NCBI RefSeq assembly: GCF_000017505.1
Contig: NC_009675.1
Location: forward strand, 1,612,001 to 1,676,000
Source: Anaeromyxobacter sp. Fw109-5
GTDB lineage: Bacteria; Myxococcota; Myxococcia; Myxococcales; Anaeromyxobacteraceae
Length of the DNA: 64,000 nucleotides
Direction: 5' to 3'
The position numbers and the translations under genes are program-made. This document shows, in pieces, positions 43,627 through 50,826 of this stretch (positions within the stretch are counted from its first letter, which is position 1; the number at the start of each line of letters is the position of its first letter). The notes below the pieces were generated by a model, which was not told where the DNA came from, did no database searches, and was given only the letters and a program-made list of their open reading frames with translations.

Positions 43627-44400
43627 GTGAAGCGCCTGCCCCTCGCCTCGTCCATCGCGCTGGTCGCGCTGCTGCTCGCCTGCGCCTCGACTCCCCCCCT
43701 GCCGTCCGGGCCCCTGCCCGCCGCCGCGGTCCCGGCCGCCGTCCCGCTGCCGGGCTCCGACGCGCTCCTCGCCGAGGGTCGTGCCCTGCGCGAGGCGGGC
43801 GACGTGGCCGGCGCGGTGGCCCGGCTCGAGGAGGCGCACGCCGCCGCGCCAGCGCGCGACGACGTCCGGATCGAGCTCGCCGAGCTGCTCGTCGCGGACG
43901 GCAAGGAGCTCGACCGCGCCGGGGCGGTCCTCGCCGGCGTGCGCCGGAGGACCGTGGACGCGCGATGGGACCTCGCGAGCGCTGGCCTCGCGGAGCTGCG
44001 CGGCGACGACGAGGCGGCCCAGGCGGCTTACGGGCGCGCCCTCATGGTCCGCGAGGATCCCGACGTGCGCCTCCGCCGCGCGCGCGCGCTCGAGCGGCTC
44101 GGACGCGTCGCCGACGCGGCGCAGGAGCTGGAGCGGGCACGCTCCTCCCGGCCTCGCGACACGGTCGTGAGGGCACGCCTGGCGGAGCTGTACGAGGCGG
44201 CGGGTCGCCTCACCGAGGCCGAGACCGAGCTGCTCGGCGTGGCGCGCGCGGCGCCCGAGCGGTCGGCAGGGTGGACCCAGCTCGCGCGCTTCTACGAGCG
44301 CAACGGCCGGACCGCCGACGCCGAGAAGGCCGACGCGAAGGCGCGGGCGACGGGGCGGCCGGGCCGGAACCTCAGGCCGCTGCTGCCTTCCCGCCGGTGA
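43627..44400 (+). CDS. TPR-repeat lipoprotein
   Basis: This 257-residue protein starts from GTG 43627 with VKRLPLASSIALVALLLACA, a lipoprotein signal peptide with lipobox LLAC. After a Pro/Ala linker come tetratricopeptide repeats: ALREAGDVAGAVARLEEAHA, LRGDDEAAQAAYGRALMVRE, RLGRVADAAQELERARSSRP, ARLAELYEAAGRLTEAETEL and FYERNGRTADAEKADAKARA. It is probably anchored in the outer or inner membrane facing the periplasm and acts as a protein-interaction scaffold. It is divergent from mutS2; the short intergenic region includes TTATATGACC just before the start. Confidence 0.8.
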   Translation: MKRLPLASSIALVALLLACASTPPLPSGPLPAAAVPAAVPLPGSDALLAEGRALREAGDVAGAVARLEEAHAAAPARDDVRIELAELLVADGKELDRAGAVLAGVRRRTVDARWDLASAGLAELRGDDEAAQAAYGRALMVREDPDVRLRRARALERLGRVADAAQELERARSSRPRDTVVRARLAELYEAAGRLTEAETELLGVARAAPERSAGWTQLARFYERNGRTADAEKADAKARATGRPGRNLRPLLPSRR

Positions 44401-44466
44401 GCCTCGCACGGCGTCGTGGCAGCCCGGCTCCCGCTCCCGATGGGGGCGGTCGCCTCAAGGCTCGTT

Positions 44467-44559
44467 CAGAATGCCGGGGACCGAGCCAGGCGAGCGAAAC
44501 GCGAGCAACGCAGCGATGCGACGCGGATCGTTCGCCGCGGCGACGGGACCGGCGTTCTG
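44467..44559. repeat. MITE-like intergenic repeat (short copy)
   Basis: The core GGACCGAGCCAGGCG...GCGATGCGACGCGGATCG matches the longer element at 48909-49070. It is bounded by an inverted repeat, CAGAATGCCGG at the left and CCGGCGTTCTG at the right (one mismatch). It lies between the convergent ends of the TPR lipoprotein gene and the next gene, so it may also act as a bidirectional terminator. Confidence 0.65.
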
Positions 44560-44565
44560 CGGCCC

Positions 44566-44994
44566 TCATCGCCTGAAGCGCTCGGCCAGCCAGGCGACCG
44601 CGAACGACCGCGGGATCCCAGCGGCGAGACTCCCGGCGAGGATCCCGAGGGGCGCCGACAGATAGATGAGCGCCAGCAACCCGCCCGACAGCCCCCACAG
44701 CGCGGAGAGGAGCAGGCCGAGGCCCCGCACCCGCCGAGCGGCGTCGTCCAGGGCGGCCGCGAGCGTGGCCGTGATGAGGCCGTTCACCGAGGAGGCCGCG
44801 ATCGCCACGGCGATCGAGACGGCGGTGCGGTCGATCGCGACGATGTCCCGGAACGGGCCCGCCACGTAATCCACCAGGAGGTAGGGGGGGGTGGTCCAGG
44901 GCAGCCGGGTCGACAGCACGTCGAAAGCGAGGTGCGCGGCCGCCGCGATCACGGCGGTGACGGGCACCCTGGTGCGGAGGGTCCGCTCGGACAT
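44566..44994 (-). CDS. Hypothetical membrane protein
   Basis: This 142-residue protein has about four hydrophobic segments: VPVTAVIAAAAHLAFDVLST, AVSIAVAIAASSVNGLITAT, LGLLLSALWGLSGGLLALIY and APLGILAGSLAAGIPRSFAV. LPWTTPPYLLVDYVAGPFRD connects the first two. No family is recognised. The normal membrane-protein pattern and coding-like composition support a real gene. It is divergent from a small membrane protein and glycosyltransferase. Confidence 0.65.
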   Translation of the reverse strand: MSERTLRTRVPVTAVIAAAAHLAFDVLSTRLPWTTPPYLLVDYVAGPFRDIVAIDRTAVSIAVAIAASSVNGLITATLAAALDDAARRVRGLGLLLSALWGLSGGLLALIYLSAPLGILAGSLAAGIPRSFAVAWLAERFRR

Positions 44995-45112
44995 CCGCGC
45001 GTGCTTAGCAAAATCCGGCCACTGGGCGCCAGCGGACCGAGCGGGCCCACCGCCGGGGCCGGTTGGCCGGCTCGGGAGCGGGTGTCTACGTTGGCCAGAG
45101 GAGGAAGTCCTC

Positions 45113-45391
45113 GTGCCTCACTCTGGTCCGACCGTCTCACGAGGCCACCTGCGCCTGGCCAGCGCCCCCGCACCGCATCGCGTCGAAGGGCGCGCGGTCC
45201 TGCTCGTCCGTGCCGCCGGGGCGGCGCTCGCGCTGCTCTGGCTCACAGCCGCGGCGTGGATCTCCGCAGCCCTCGCCCTCGCGCCGCTGGCGTGGCGCCG
45301 CGCGCCGCTCGGAAGACGCGTGCGCCCCATCCCGCCGCGCGAGGCGCGCGTCATCCCGTTCCAGCCACGCCGCCAGGCGCTGACGCGCTGA
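45113..45391 (+). CDS. Small hypothetical membrane protein
   Basis: This 92-residue protein starts from GTG 45113 with GAGGAGG about eight bases upstream. It has one strong hydrophobic segment, VLLVRAAGAALALLWLTAAA WISAALALAPLA, possibly a hairpin, followed by a basic tail (WRRAPLGRRVRPIPPREARV). No family is recognised. It is 25 bases upstream of a glycosyltransferase gene and probably co-transcribed with it. Confidence 0.5.
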   Translation: MPHSGPTVSRGHLRLASAPAPHRVEGRAVLLVRAAGAALALLWLTAAAWISAALALAPLAWRRAPLGRRVRPIPPREARVIPFQPRRQALTR

Positions 45392-45416
45392 GCGGCTCCG
45401 CCCCAGGAGGCGGCCC

Positions 45417-46541
45417 TTGCGCATCGGCGTCGTCACCGAGGAGTACTACCCCAGCCTCGGCGGCATCCCCGAGCACGTCCACAACTTCGCGCGCGAGGCC
45501 CGCCGCCTCGGGCACACGGTCAAGATCGTCACGAGCGTGATGCCGGACGTGGCGAAGGGCGCGCCGCCTCCCACGGAAGCCCAGTCCTCTGACGTGCTGC
45601 GGGTAGGGGCGAGCCGGCCGCTCGCCCAGCGCGGCGCGGTCGGGCGGGTGACGGGCGGGACGGGCGTGGGGGCAGCCCTGCGCGACCTCTTCGCGCGCGA
45701 GCGGTTCGACGTGGTCCACGTGCACGCGCCCCTCTCGCCGGTCCTCCCGCTGCTCGCGATCCACCACGCGACCGGGCCGGTCGTCGGCACCTTCCACCCC
45801 GGCGCGCGCCCCGGGCTCCTGTTCCGGCTCGCGCGCGGCGTGCTCCAGCGGTACGTGGATCGGCTGGACGCGACGATCGCCGTGTCGCGGGCCGCGCTGG
45901 CGCCTTACGGCGATCGGCTCGGCGCGGACGTCCGGATGATCCCGCACGGCGTGGACTACGACCGGCTCTCGCGCGGACGGAGGCTGCGTCGCTTCGACGA
46001 CGGCAAGCTGAACGTGCTGTGGCTCGGGCGCGTCGAGCCGCGGAACGGGCTCGACTGCATGATCGGCGCCTTCCACCGGGCCTGGCGGCAGATCGACGCG
46101 CGGCTGATCGTGGTCGGCGACGGGCCCGGGCTCGCCCGCGCTCGCGCGCGCCTGCCGCGCGAGCTGGAGGAGGACGTGGTCTTCGTGGGCCGCGTCCAGG
46201 ACGAGCGGCCGGACTGGTACGCCACGGCCGACGTCTTCTGCGCGCCGTCGCAGGCCCCGAGCGCCGGGGTGACGCTCCTCGAGGCGATGGCGGCCGGCAA
46301 GCCGGTCCTCGCCTCCGACGTCGAGGGGTACCGCGAGATCGTGCAGCACGGGCGGGAGGGCGAGATCCTGCCCGCGACCGACGAGGCGGCCTGGGCGCGG
46401 GCCCTGCTGCGCCTCGCGCGGGAGCCCGCTCGCGGCGCGGCGTACGGCGAGCGCGGGCGTGTGACCGCGCAGCGGTTCGCCTGGCCGTCCGTCGCGCGCG
46501 AGGTGCTCGGGGTGTACCGCGCGATCGGCGTCCGCGGGTGA
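45417..46541 (+). CDS. Glycosyltransferase family 4 protein (PimA/PimB-like)
   Basis: This 374-residue GT-B enzyme has N-terminal MRIGVVTEEYYPSLGGIPEH with the GGIPEHV motif of phosphatidylinositol mannosyltransferase-like GT4 enzymes. FDVVHVHAPLSPVLPLLAIH and MIPHGVDYDRLSRG fit the family, LNVLWLGRVEPRNGLDCMI starts the donor domain, and PSAGVTLLEAMAAGKPVLAS is the EX7E motif. It probably glycosylates a membrane lipid from a GDP- or UDP-sugar. The TTG at 45417 has CAGGAGG upstream. A flippase-like gene follows 52 bases later. Confidence 0.9.
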   Translation: MRIGVVTEEYYPSLGGIPEHVHNFAREARRLGHTVKIVTSVMPDVAKGAPPPTEAQSSDVLRVGASRPLAQRGAVGRVTGGTGVGAALRDLFARERFDVVHVHAPLSPVLPLLAIHHATGPVVGTFHPGARPGLLFRLARGVLQRYVDRLDATIAVSRAALAPYGDRLGADVRMIPHGVDYDRLSRGRRLRRFDDGKLNVLWLGRVEPRNGLDCMIGAFHRAWRQIDARLIVVGDGPGLARARARLPRELEEDVVFVGRVQDERPDWYATADVFCAPSQAPSAGVTLLEAMAAGKPVLASDVEGYREIVQHGREGEILPATDEAAWARALLRLAREPARGAAYGERGRVTAQRFAWPSVAREVLGVYRAIGVRG

Positions 46542-46593
46542 ATCCCCGGAGCGCCCTTTCGCTCCGGCGGATCCGCGGCTAGTCTGTCGCGCC

Positions 46594-47634
46594 GTGTCCG
46601 CCCTCTGGCAGCGCCTCCGCGGCATCGCCGCCACGCCCGAAGGGCGCCCCGGACGCCAGCGGCTGCTCCGGCTCGCCGGCCTCGCGATCATCGCGGCGTT
46701 CGGCGCCGTGGCGCTCGCGCGGGTCGACCTGCGCGAGGTCCTCCGCAGCCTCGCCTCCGCGCGGCCCGAGGCCTTGCTCCTCGCCATGGGCGCGAACGTG
46801 CTGTCGCAGTGGCTGCACGCCGGCCGCTGGGCCGCGGTGGTGCGGCCGCCCGGCGTTCGGGTCCGGGCGCGCGACGCGTTCGGGCCCCTCGTCGCCGGCT
46901 ACGCGGTCGGCGTCGCCGTGCCGGCGCGCGCCGGCGACTTCGTCCGGTCGCACCTCCTCGCCCGCCGGACCGGCCTCGCCACCACCTCGGTGCTCGCCGC
47001 GGCGATCCTCGACTACGTGGTCGGGACGGCCACCCTCGTGCCGCTCATCGCCGGGCTCGCCTTCGCCGCGCCGCTCCCGCCGTGGGCGCGCCAGGCGCTG
47101 CTCGCGTTCGCGGTCATCGCAGGAGCGGGGCTCGCCGCCTCGTGGCTCGCGCGGCCGCGCGCCGGTCACGACGCCTCGGGCCGGGGGCTCGCCGGCCTGT
47201 GGGCCCGGCTGCGGGCGGGTCTCGGCGCCGCGCACGAGCCGCGCGCCCTCGGCAAGTCGTTCGCGTGGGGGCTCGCCGGGTGGGGGGCGGAGCTCCTCGT
47301 GGCCTGGTTCTCGCTGGTGTCGCTCGGCCTGCCGGCGACGCTCCAGCTCGCGGGTCTCCTCGTCGTCGCCACCACGGCCGCGAACGTGATCTCGCTCTCG
47401 CCCGGCAACGCCGGTCCGTTCGAGGCCGCCGCCGCGCTCGTGGTGGCCGGCGTGGGCGTCGCCGCCGCGCCGGCGCTCGCGTTCGCGCTCCTCTATCACG
47501 CGGCCCACCTCGCCCCGATGTTCGCCCTGGGCGCGATGGCGCTCGTGCGCGAGGCGCGCGATCCCCGCCGATCGCGGCTCGGCGAGGGCGCGGAGCCCCG
47601 TGACGCGAGCGCGCCCGGCGCCACCGGGAACTGA
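46594..47634 (+). CDS. Lysylphosphatidylglycerol synthase-type transmembrane (flippase-like, UPF0104/DUF2029-style) protein
   Basis: This 346-residue integral membrane protein has about eight helices and the motifs of the LPG_synthase_TM family: QWLHAGRWAAVVRPPGVRVR, GPLVAGYAVGVAVPARAGDF, RSHLLARRTGLATTSVLAAA and NVISLSPGNAGPFEAAAALV (the conserved S.S.GG.G.FE-like block). The family includes MprF flippase domains and dolichol-phosphate-related transporters. It lies immediately after a glycosyltransferase, suggesting that the two make and move a glycolipid. Starts at GTG 46594. Confidence 0.82.
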   Translation: MSALWQRLRGIAATPEGRPGRQRLLRLAGLAIIAAFGAVALARVDLREVLRSLASARPEALLLAMGANVLSQWLHAGRWAAVVRPPGVRVRARDAFGPLVAGYAVGVAVPARAGDFVRSHLLARRTGLATTSVLAAAILDYVVGTATLVPLIAGLAFAAPLPPWARQALLAFAVIAGAGLAASWLARPRAGHDASGRGLAGLWARLRAGLGAAHEPRALGKSFAWGLAGWGAELLVAWFSLVSLGLPATLQLAGLLVVATTAANVISLSPGNAGPFEAAAALVVAGVGVAAAPALAFALLYHAAHLAPMFALGAMALVREARDPRRSRLGEGAEPRDASAPGATGN

Positions 47635-47655
47635 GCCCAGCCCGAGGGAGCTTCC

Positions 47656-48909
47656 ATGCCTCGCCGCGCGAACGCCCGCCGGAAAGCCGCCGCCCCCCGG
47701 GGGGCCGAGCGCGGACGCGCGCGCGCGGCCGTGGTTCGCTCCGGCCTCGACGTGCTCGCCCGCGGCCGCTTCCGGGCGCTGCGGGGACGGCGGGTCGGCC
47801 TCGTCTGCAACCCCACGGCGGTCACGGCCGAGCTCGTGCACGCGGCGGACCTGCTCCACGGCGCGTCCGGCGTCGAGCTCGCCGCGCTGTTCGGCCCCGA
47901 GCACGGCGTCCGGGGCGACGCGCAGTACATGGCGGCGGTCGGGGGCGAGCGCGACCCGCGCACCGGCGTCGCGGTCCACTCGCTCTACGGCGAGACCCCC
48001 GAGTCGCTGAAGCCGTCTCCCGAGGCCCTCGACGGGCTCGACGCGCTCGTCTTCGACATCCAGGACGTCGGCGCCCGCTACTACACGTACCAGGCGACGA
48101 TGATGCTCTGCATGGAGGCGGCCGCCGACGCGCGGGTGCCGTTCGTCGTGCTCGACCGGCCGAATCCGATCGGCGGTGTGCTGGTCGAGGGGCCGCGCCT
48201 CACGCCGGGGTTCGAGAGCTTCTGCGGCCTGCACGACCTCGCGCCGCGCCACGGCATGACCGTCGCCGAGCTCGCGCTGCTGTTCCGCGCGGAGCGGAGG
48301 CTCGACCTCGAGCTCGAGCTCGTGGCCTGCGAGGGCTGGCGGCGGGAGAGGTCGTTCCGCGAGACGGGGCTCCCCTGGGTGTTCCCGTCGCCGAACATGC
48401 CGACGCCGGAGGCGGCGCTCGTGTACCCGGGCATGTGCCTCCTCGAGGGGACGAACCTCTCCGAGGCGCGGGGCACCACCCGCCCCTTCGAGCTGTTCGG
48501 GGCGCCCTGGCTCGACGCGCCCCGGCTCGTCGCCGACCTCGCGCGCGAGCGGCTCCCCGGCGTCCGCTTCCGCCCGGCGAGCTTCGTGCCGACCTGGGAC
48601 AAGCACACGGGCGTCCGGTGCCACGGCGTCGAGCTGTTCGTCACGGACGCCGAGCGCTTCCGGCCGTTCCGGACCGGCCTCGCCTGCGTGCTCCACGCGC
48701 GGGCCCAGGATCCCGCGCGGTTCGCCTGGCGCACCGAGCCGTACGAGTTCGTCGCCGGCGTGCCCGCCTTCGACCTGCTCTGCGGCTCGGCGCGAGAGCG
48801 CGAGGGGATCGAGGCGGGGGCCACGCTGGCGGAGCTCGCGCGGGCGTTCGCGCCGGAGGAGCGCTCCTTCGCGCGGCGGCGGGCGCCCTACCTCCGGTAC
48901 GCGGGCTGA
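47656..48909 (+). CDS. namZ: DUF1343 protein, probable exo-beta-N-acetylmuramidase NamZ
   Basis: The 417-residue protein has NamZ/DUF1343 motifs in order: GLDVLARGRFRALRGRRVGL, VCNPTAVTAELVHAADLLHG, LAALFGPEHGVRGDAQYMAA, LVFDIQDVGARYYTYQATMM, FVVLDRPNPIGGVLVEGPRL, PSPNMPTPEAALVYPGMCLL, EGTNLSEARGTTRPFELFGA and WDKHTGVRCHGVELFVTD. NamZ removes terminal MurNAc from peptidoglycan fragments in cell-wall recycling. Characterised enzymes are often secreted; this one begins with an Arg/Ala-rich segment (MPRRANARRKAAAPRGAERG) rather than a signal peptide, so it may be cytoplasmic. It ends exactly where a MITE-like repeat begins. Confidence 0.9.
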   Translation: MPRRANARRKAAAPRGAERGRARAAVVRSGLDVLARGRFRALRGRRVGLVCNPTAVTAELVHAADLLHGASGVELAALFGPEHGVRGDAQYMAAVGGERDPRTGVAVHSLYGETPESLKPSPEALDGLDALVFDIQDVGARYYTYQATMMLCMEAAADARVPFVVLDRPNPIGGVLVEGPRLTPGFESFCGLHDLAPRHGMTVAELALLFRAERRLDLELELVACEGWRRERSFRETGLPWVFPSPNMPTPEAALVYPGMCLLEGTNLSEARGTTRPFELFGAPWLDAPRLVADLARERLPGVRFRPASFVPTWDKHTGVRCHGVELFVTDAERFRPFRTGLACVLHARAQDPARFAWRTEPYEFVAGVPAFDLLCGSAREREGIEAGATLAELARAFAPEERSFARRRAPYLRYAG

Positions 48910-49070
48910 GGGCCGTGAATCAGTCCCCGGACCGAGCCAGGCGGACGAGACGCGAGCAGCGCGAGGCGCGACGACCGAGCATACCCGTAGGGTATGTGAG
49001 GGAGGAGCAACGAAGCGATGCGACGCGGATCGGCCGCCGCGGCGATGGGAGGGGACTGTTTCACGGCCCT
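48909..49070. repeat. MITE-like element of 162 bp with 20-bp terminal inverted repeats
   Basis: The ends AGGGCCGTGAATCAGTCCCC (48909-48928) and GGGGACTGTTTCACGGCCCT (49051-49070) are inverted repeats with one mismatch. The core GGACCGAGCCAGGCG and AACGAAGCGATGCGACGCGG is shared with 44467-44559. Unlike the short copy it contains an extra internal hairpin, CATACCC-GTA-GGGTATG (48980-48996). No protein is encoded. It overlaps the last base of the namZ stop. Confidence 0.8.
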
Positions 49071-49116
49071 GGGGTAGGCTCCGCCGGCTGGGAAATGCTG
49101 TGGAGGAGGCGTCTCC

Positions 49117-49668
49117 TTGAGGATCGGGCTCGCAAGCGACACTCACGGCAACCTCGACGCGCTCGCGCGCGCCTTCGAGCGCTTCGAGCGCGCCGGCGCG
49201 GAGCAGGTCTTCTTCCTGGGCGGGCGGCACGCGGACGTGGACGGCGTGCTGGCCCGGCGCCGGCGCGGCACGCCCGATCCCATCGCCGCGCGCATCGTGC
49301 GCGTCGCGAGCCGGGCTTGCCCGGAGGGCGTGAGCGGCGAGGTCCCCCGCACTCACGTCGATCTCGTCGAGGGGCGCATCTGCTGCCTGGTCCACGACAA
49401 GGCGGACCTCTCGCGGGACGACATCGCGAACGCCTCCGTCTTCTTCCACGGCAACAGCGCGCGCGCCGGCATCGTGCAGATCGGGCCGCGCTGCTTCGTG
49501 ACGCCGGGGCACCTCCGCGGCGACGCGCCCCCGGACGCGCCGGCCACCTTCGCGATCGCCGAGCTCACGGACCGCGACGTCGTCCTCACCGTCTATTCGG
49601 CCGGCGGCGCGGAGCTGCGCACCGAGCGCTGCGCGCCCACGGCGCAGGGCCGGATGTCGGTGAAGTGA
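49117..49668 (+). CDS. Metallophosphoesterase-like protein with degenerate motifs
   Basis: This 183-residue protein starts MRIGLASDTHGNLDALARAF, with the first motif (DxH) of YfcE-type metallophosphoesterases. The second motif reads FFLGGRHADVDG, where the usual GD is GG, and the C-terminal GHTH block is replaced by FFHGNSARAG and VTPGHLRG. Several metal ligands therefore appear lost, and phosphoesterase activity is doubtful. The TTG at 49117 has TGGAGGAGG upstream. Its stop overlaps the nadD start (TGATG), so it is translationally coupled to NAD biosynthesis. Confidence 0.78.
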   Translation: MRIGLASDTHGNLDALARAFERFERAGAEQVFFLGGRHADVDGVLARRRRGTPDPIAARIVRVASRACPEGVSGEVPRTHVDLVEGRICCLVHDKADLSRDDIANASVFFHGNSARAGIVQIGPRCFVTPGHLRGDAPPDAPATFAIAELTDRDVVLTVYSAGGAELRTERCAPTAQGRMSVK

Positions 49669-50264
49669 TGGCGCGGCGGACGCCGGGCGGCGCGCGCGCG
49701 CGCGCGGGCGGAGGGCGAGCGGTCGCGATCCTCGGCGGCTCCTTCAACCCGCCGCACGTGGCCCACCTCATGGCGGCGTACTGGGCGCTCGCGACGCAGG
49801 ACGTCTCGGAGGTCTGGCTCCTCCCCTCGTACCAGCACCCGTTCGGCAAGGCGCTCGCGCCGTTCGACGACCGGGTCCGGATGTGCGAGCTCGCCGCGCG
49901 CGCGATCCGCGGCGTGGCCGTGTGCACCGCCGAGGCCGAGCTCGCCGGCGATCCGCTGGTGGGGAAGACCGCGCGCACCCTCGAGCACCTCCACGCGAAG
50001 CATCCGGATCACCGCTTCACGCTCGTGGTCGGCGCGGACATCCTGCCGGACACGGACAAGTGGTACCGCTGGGACCGCGTCCAGGAGCTGGCGCGCGTGG
50101 TGGTGGTGGGGAGGGAGGGGTACCCGCCGGTGCCGGGAGCCCCCACGCTGCCGGCCATCTCGTCCACCCTGGTGCGCGAGCGGCTCGCCCGGGGGGAGGA
50201 CGTCTCGGGGCTCGTCGCGCGGAGCGTGCGGGAGTACGTCGAGCAGCGCGGGCTGTATCGCTAG
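49668..50264 (+). CDS. nadD: Nicotinate-nucleotide adenylyltransferase NadD
   Basis: This 198-residue protein has the nucleotidyltransferase signature GGSFNPPHVAHLMAAYWALA, with the conserved G.FNPPH.AH, a central LVVGADILPDTDKWYRWD block and the ISSTLVRERLARG motif (ISSTxxR) near the C-terminus. It adenylates nicotinate mononucleotide with ATP to give deamido-NAD. The first 18 residues are Arg/Ala/Gly-rich. It overlaps the phosphoesterase-like gene by one base. It is not beside rsfS or obgE as in many bacteria. Confidence 0.93.
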   Translation: MARRTPGGARARAGGGRAVAILGGSFNPPHVAHLMAAYWALATQDVSEVWLLPSYQHPFGKALAPFDDRVRMCELAARAIRGVAVCTAEAELAGDPLVGKTARTLEHLHAKHPDHRFTLVVGADILPDTDKWYRWDRVQELARVVVVGREGYPPVPGAPTLPAISSTLVRERLARGEDVSGLVARSVREYVEQRGLYR

Positions 50265-50352
50265 GGCGCCGCGCGCTCTCTCGGCCTCGTGCGGGGGCGG
50301 CGTTCACGCGAGGAGCGTTGCGGCGGCGGGCGGCGCCGTCAAACTGGCGCGC

Positions 50353-50823
50353 ATGGGCGAATCCCTCCGCACCCGCGTCGAACGCCTCGGCTTCAACCTG
50401 TTCCCCGCCTACCGGGGGAGCGGCGGCCGGGTGACGTTCATCGCGCACGACTGGCGCGAGGTGCGGGTGGAGCTGCCGCTCTCGCGCCGCACGCGCAACT
50501 ACGTGGGCACCATCTTCGGCGGCTCGATCTACGCCGCCGTCGATCCCATCTACATGCTCATGCTCATCCGGTGCCTGGGCGCTGGCTTCGTCGTGTGGGA
50601 CAAGGCCGCGGCGATCCGGTTCCTGCGGCCGGGCCGCTCCACGCTGCGCGCCACGTTCACGCTGCCGGAGGAGGAGACCGATGCCATCCGGACGGCGCTC
50701 GAGGCCGCGCGCTCGGTGGACCGCGTCTATACGGTGCGGCTCGTGGACGGGCAGGGGACCGTCTGCGCCGAGGTCGACAAGACGCTGTATGTCCGCCGGA
50801 GGGAGGGCGGCACCGGGCGCTGA
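50353..50823 (+). CDS. DUF4442 hotdog-fold protein (thioesterase-like)
   Basis: This 156-residue protein starts MGESLRTRVERLGFNLFPAY and contains the DUF4442 hotdog signature RRTRNYVGTIFGGSIYAAVD, followed by PIYMLMLIRCLGAGFVVWDK. FRLRPGRSTL-like sequence (FLRPGRSTLRATFTLPEE) and VCAEVDKTLYVRRRE complete the fold. Hotdog proteins of this group resemble acyl-CoA thioesterases such as PaaI and YiiD. The substrate is unknown. It converges on clpA with three bases between stops. Confidence 0.82.
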   Translation: MGESLRTRVERLGFNLFPAYRGSGGRVTFIAHDWREVRVELPLSRRTRNYVGTIFGGSIYAAVDPIYMLMLIRCLGAGFVVWDKAAAIRFLRPGRSTLRATFTLPEEETDAIRTALEAARSVDRVYTVRLVDGQGTVCAEVDKTLYVRRREGGTGR

Positions 50824-50826
50824 CGG

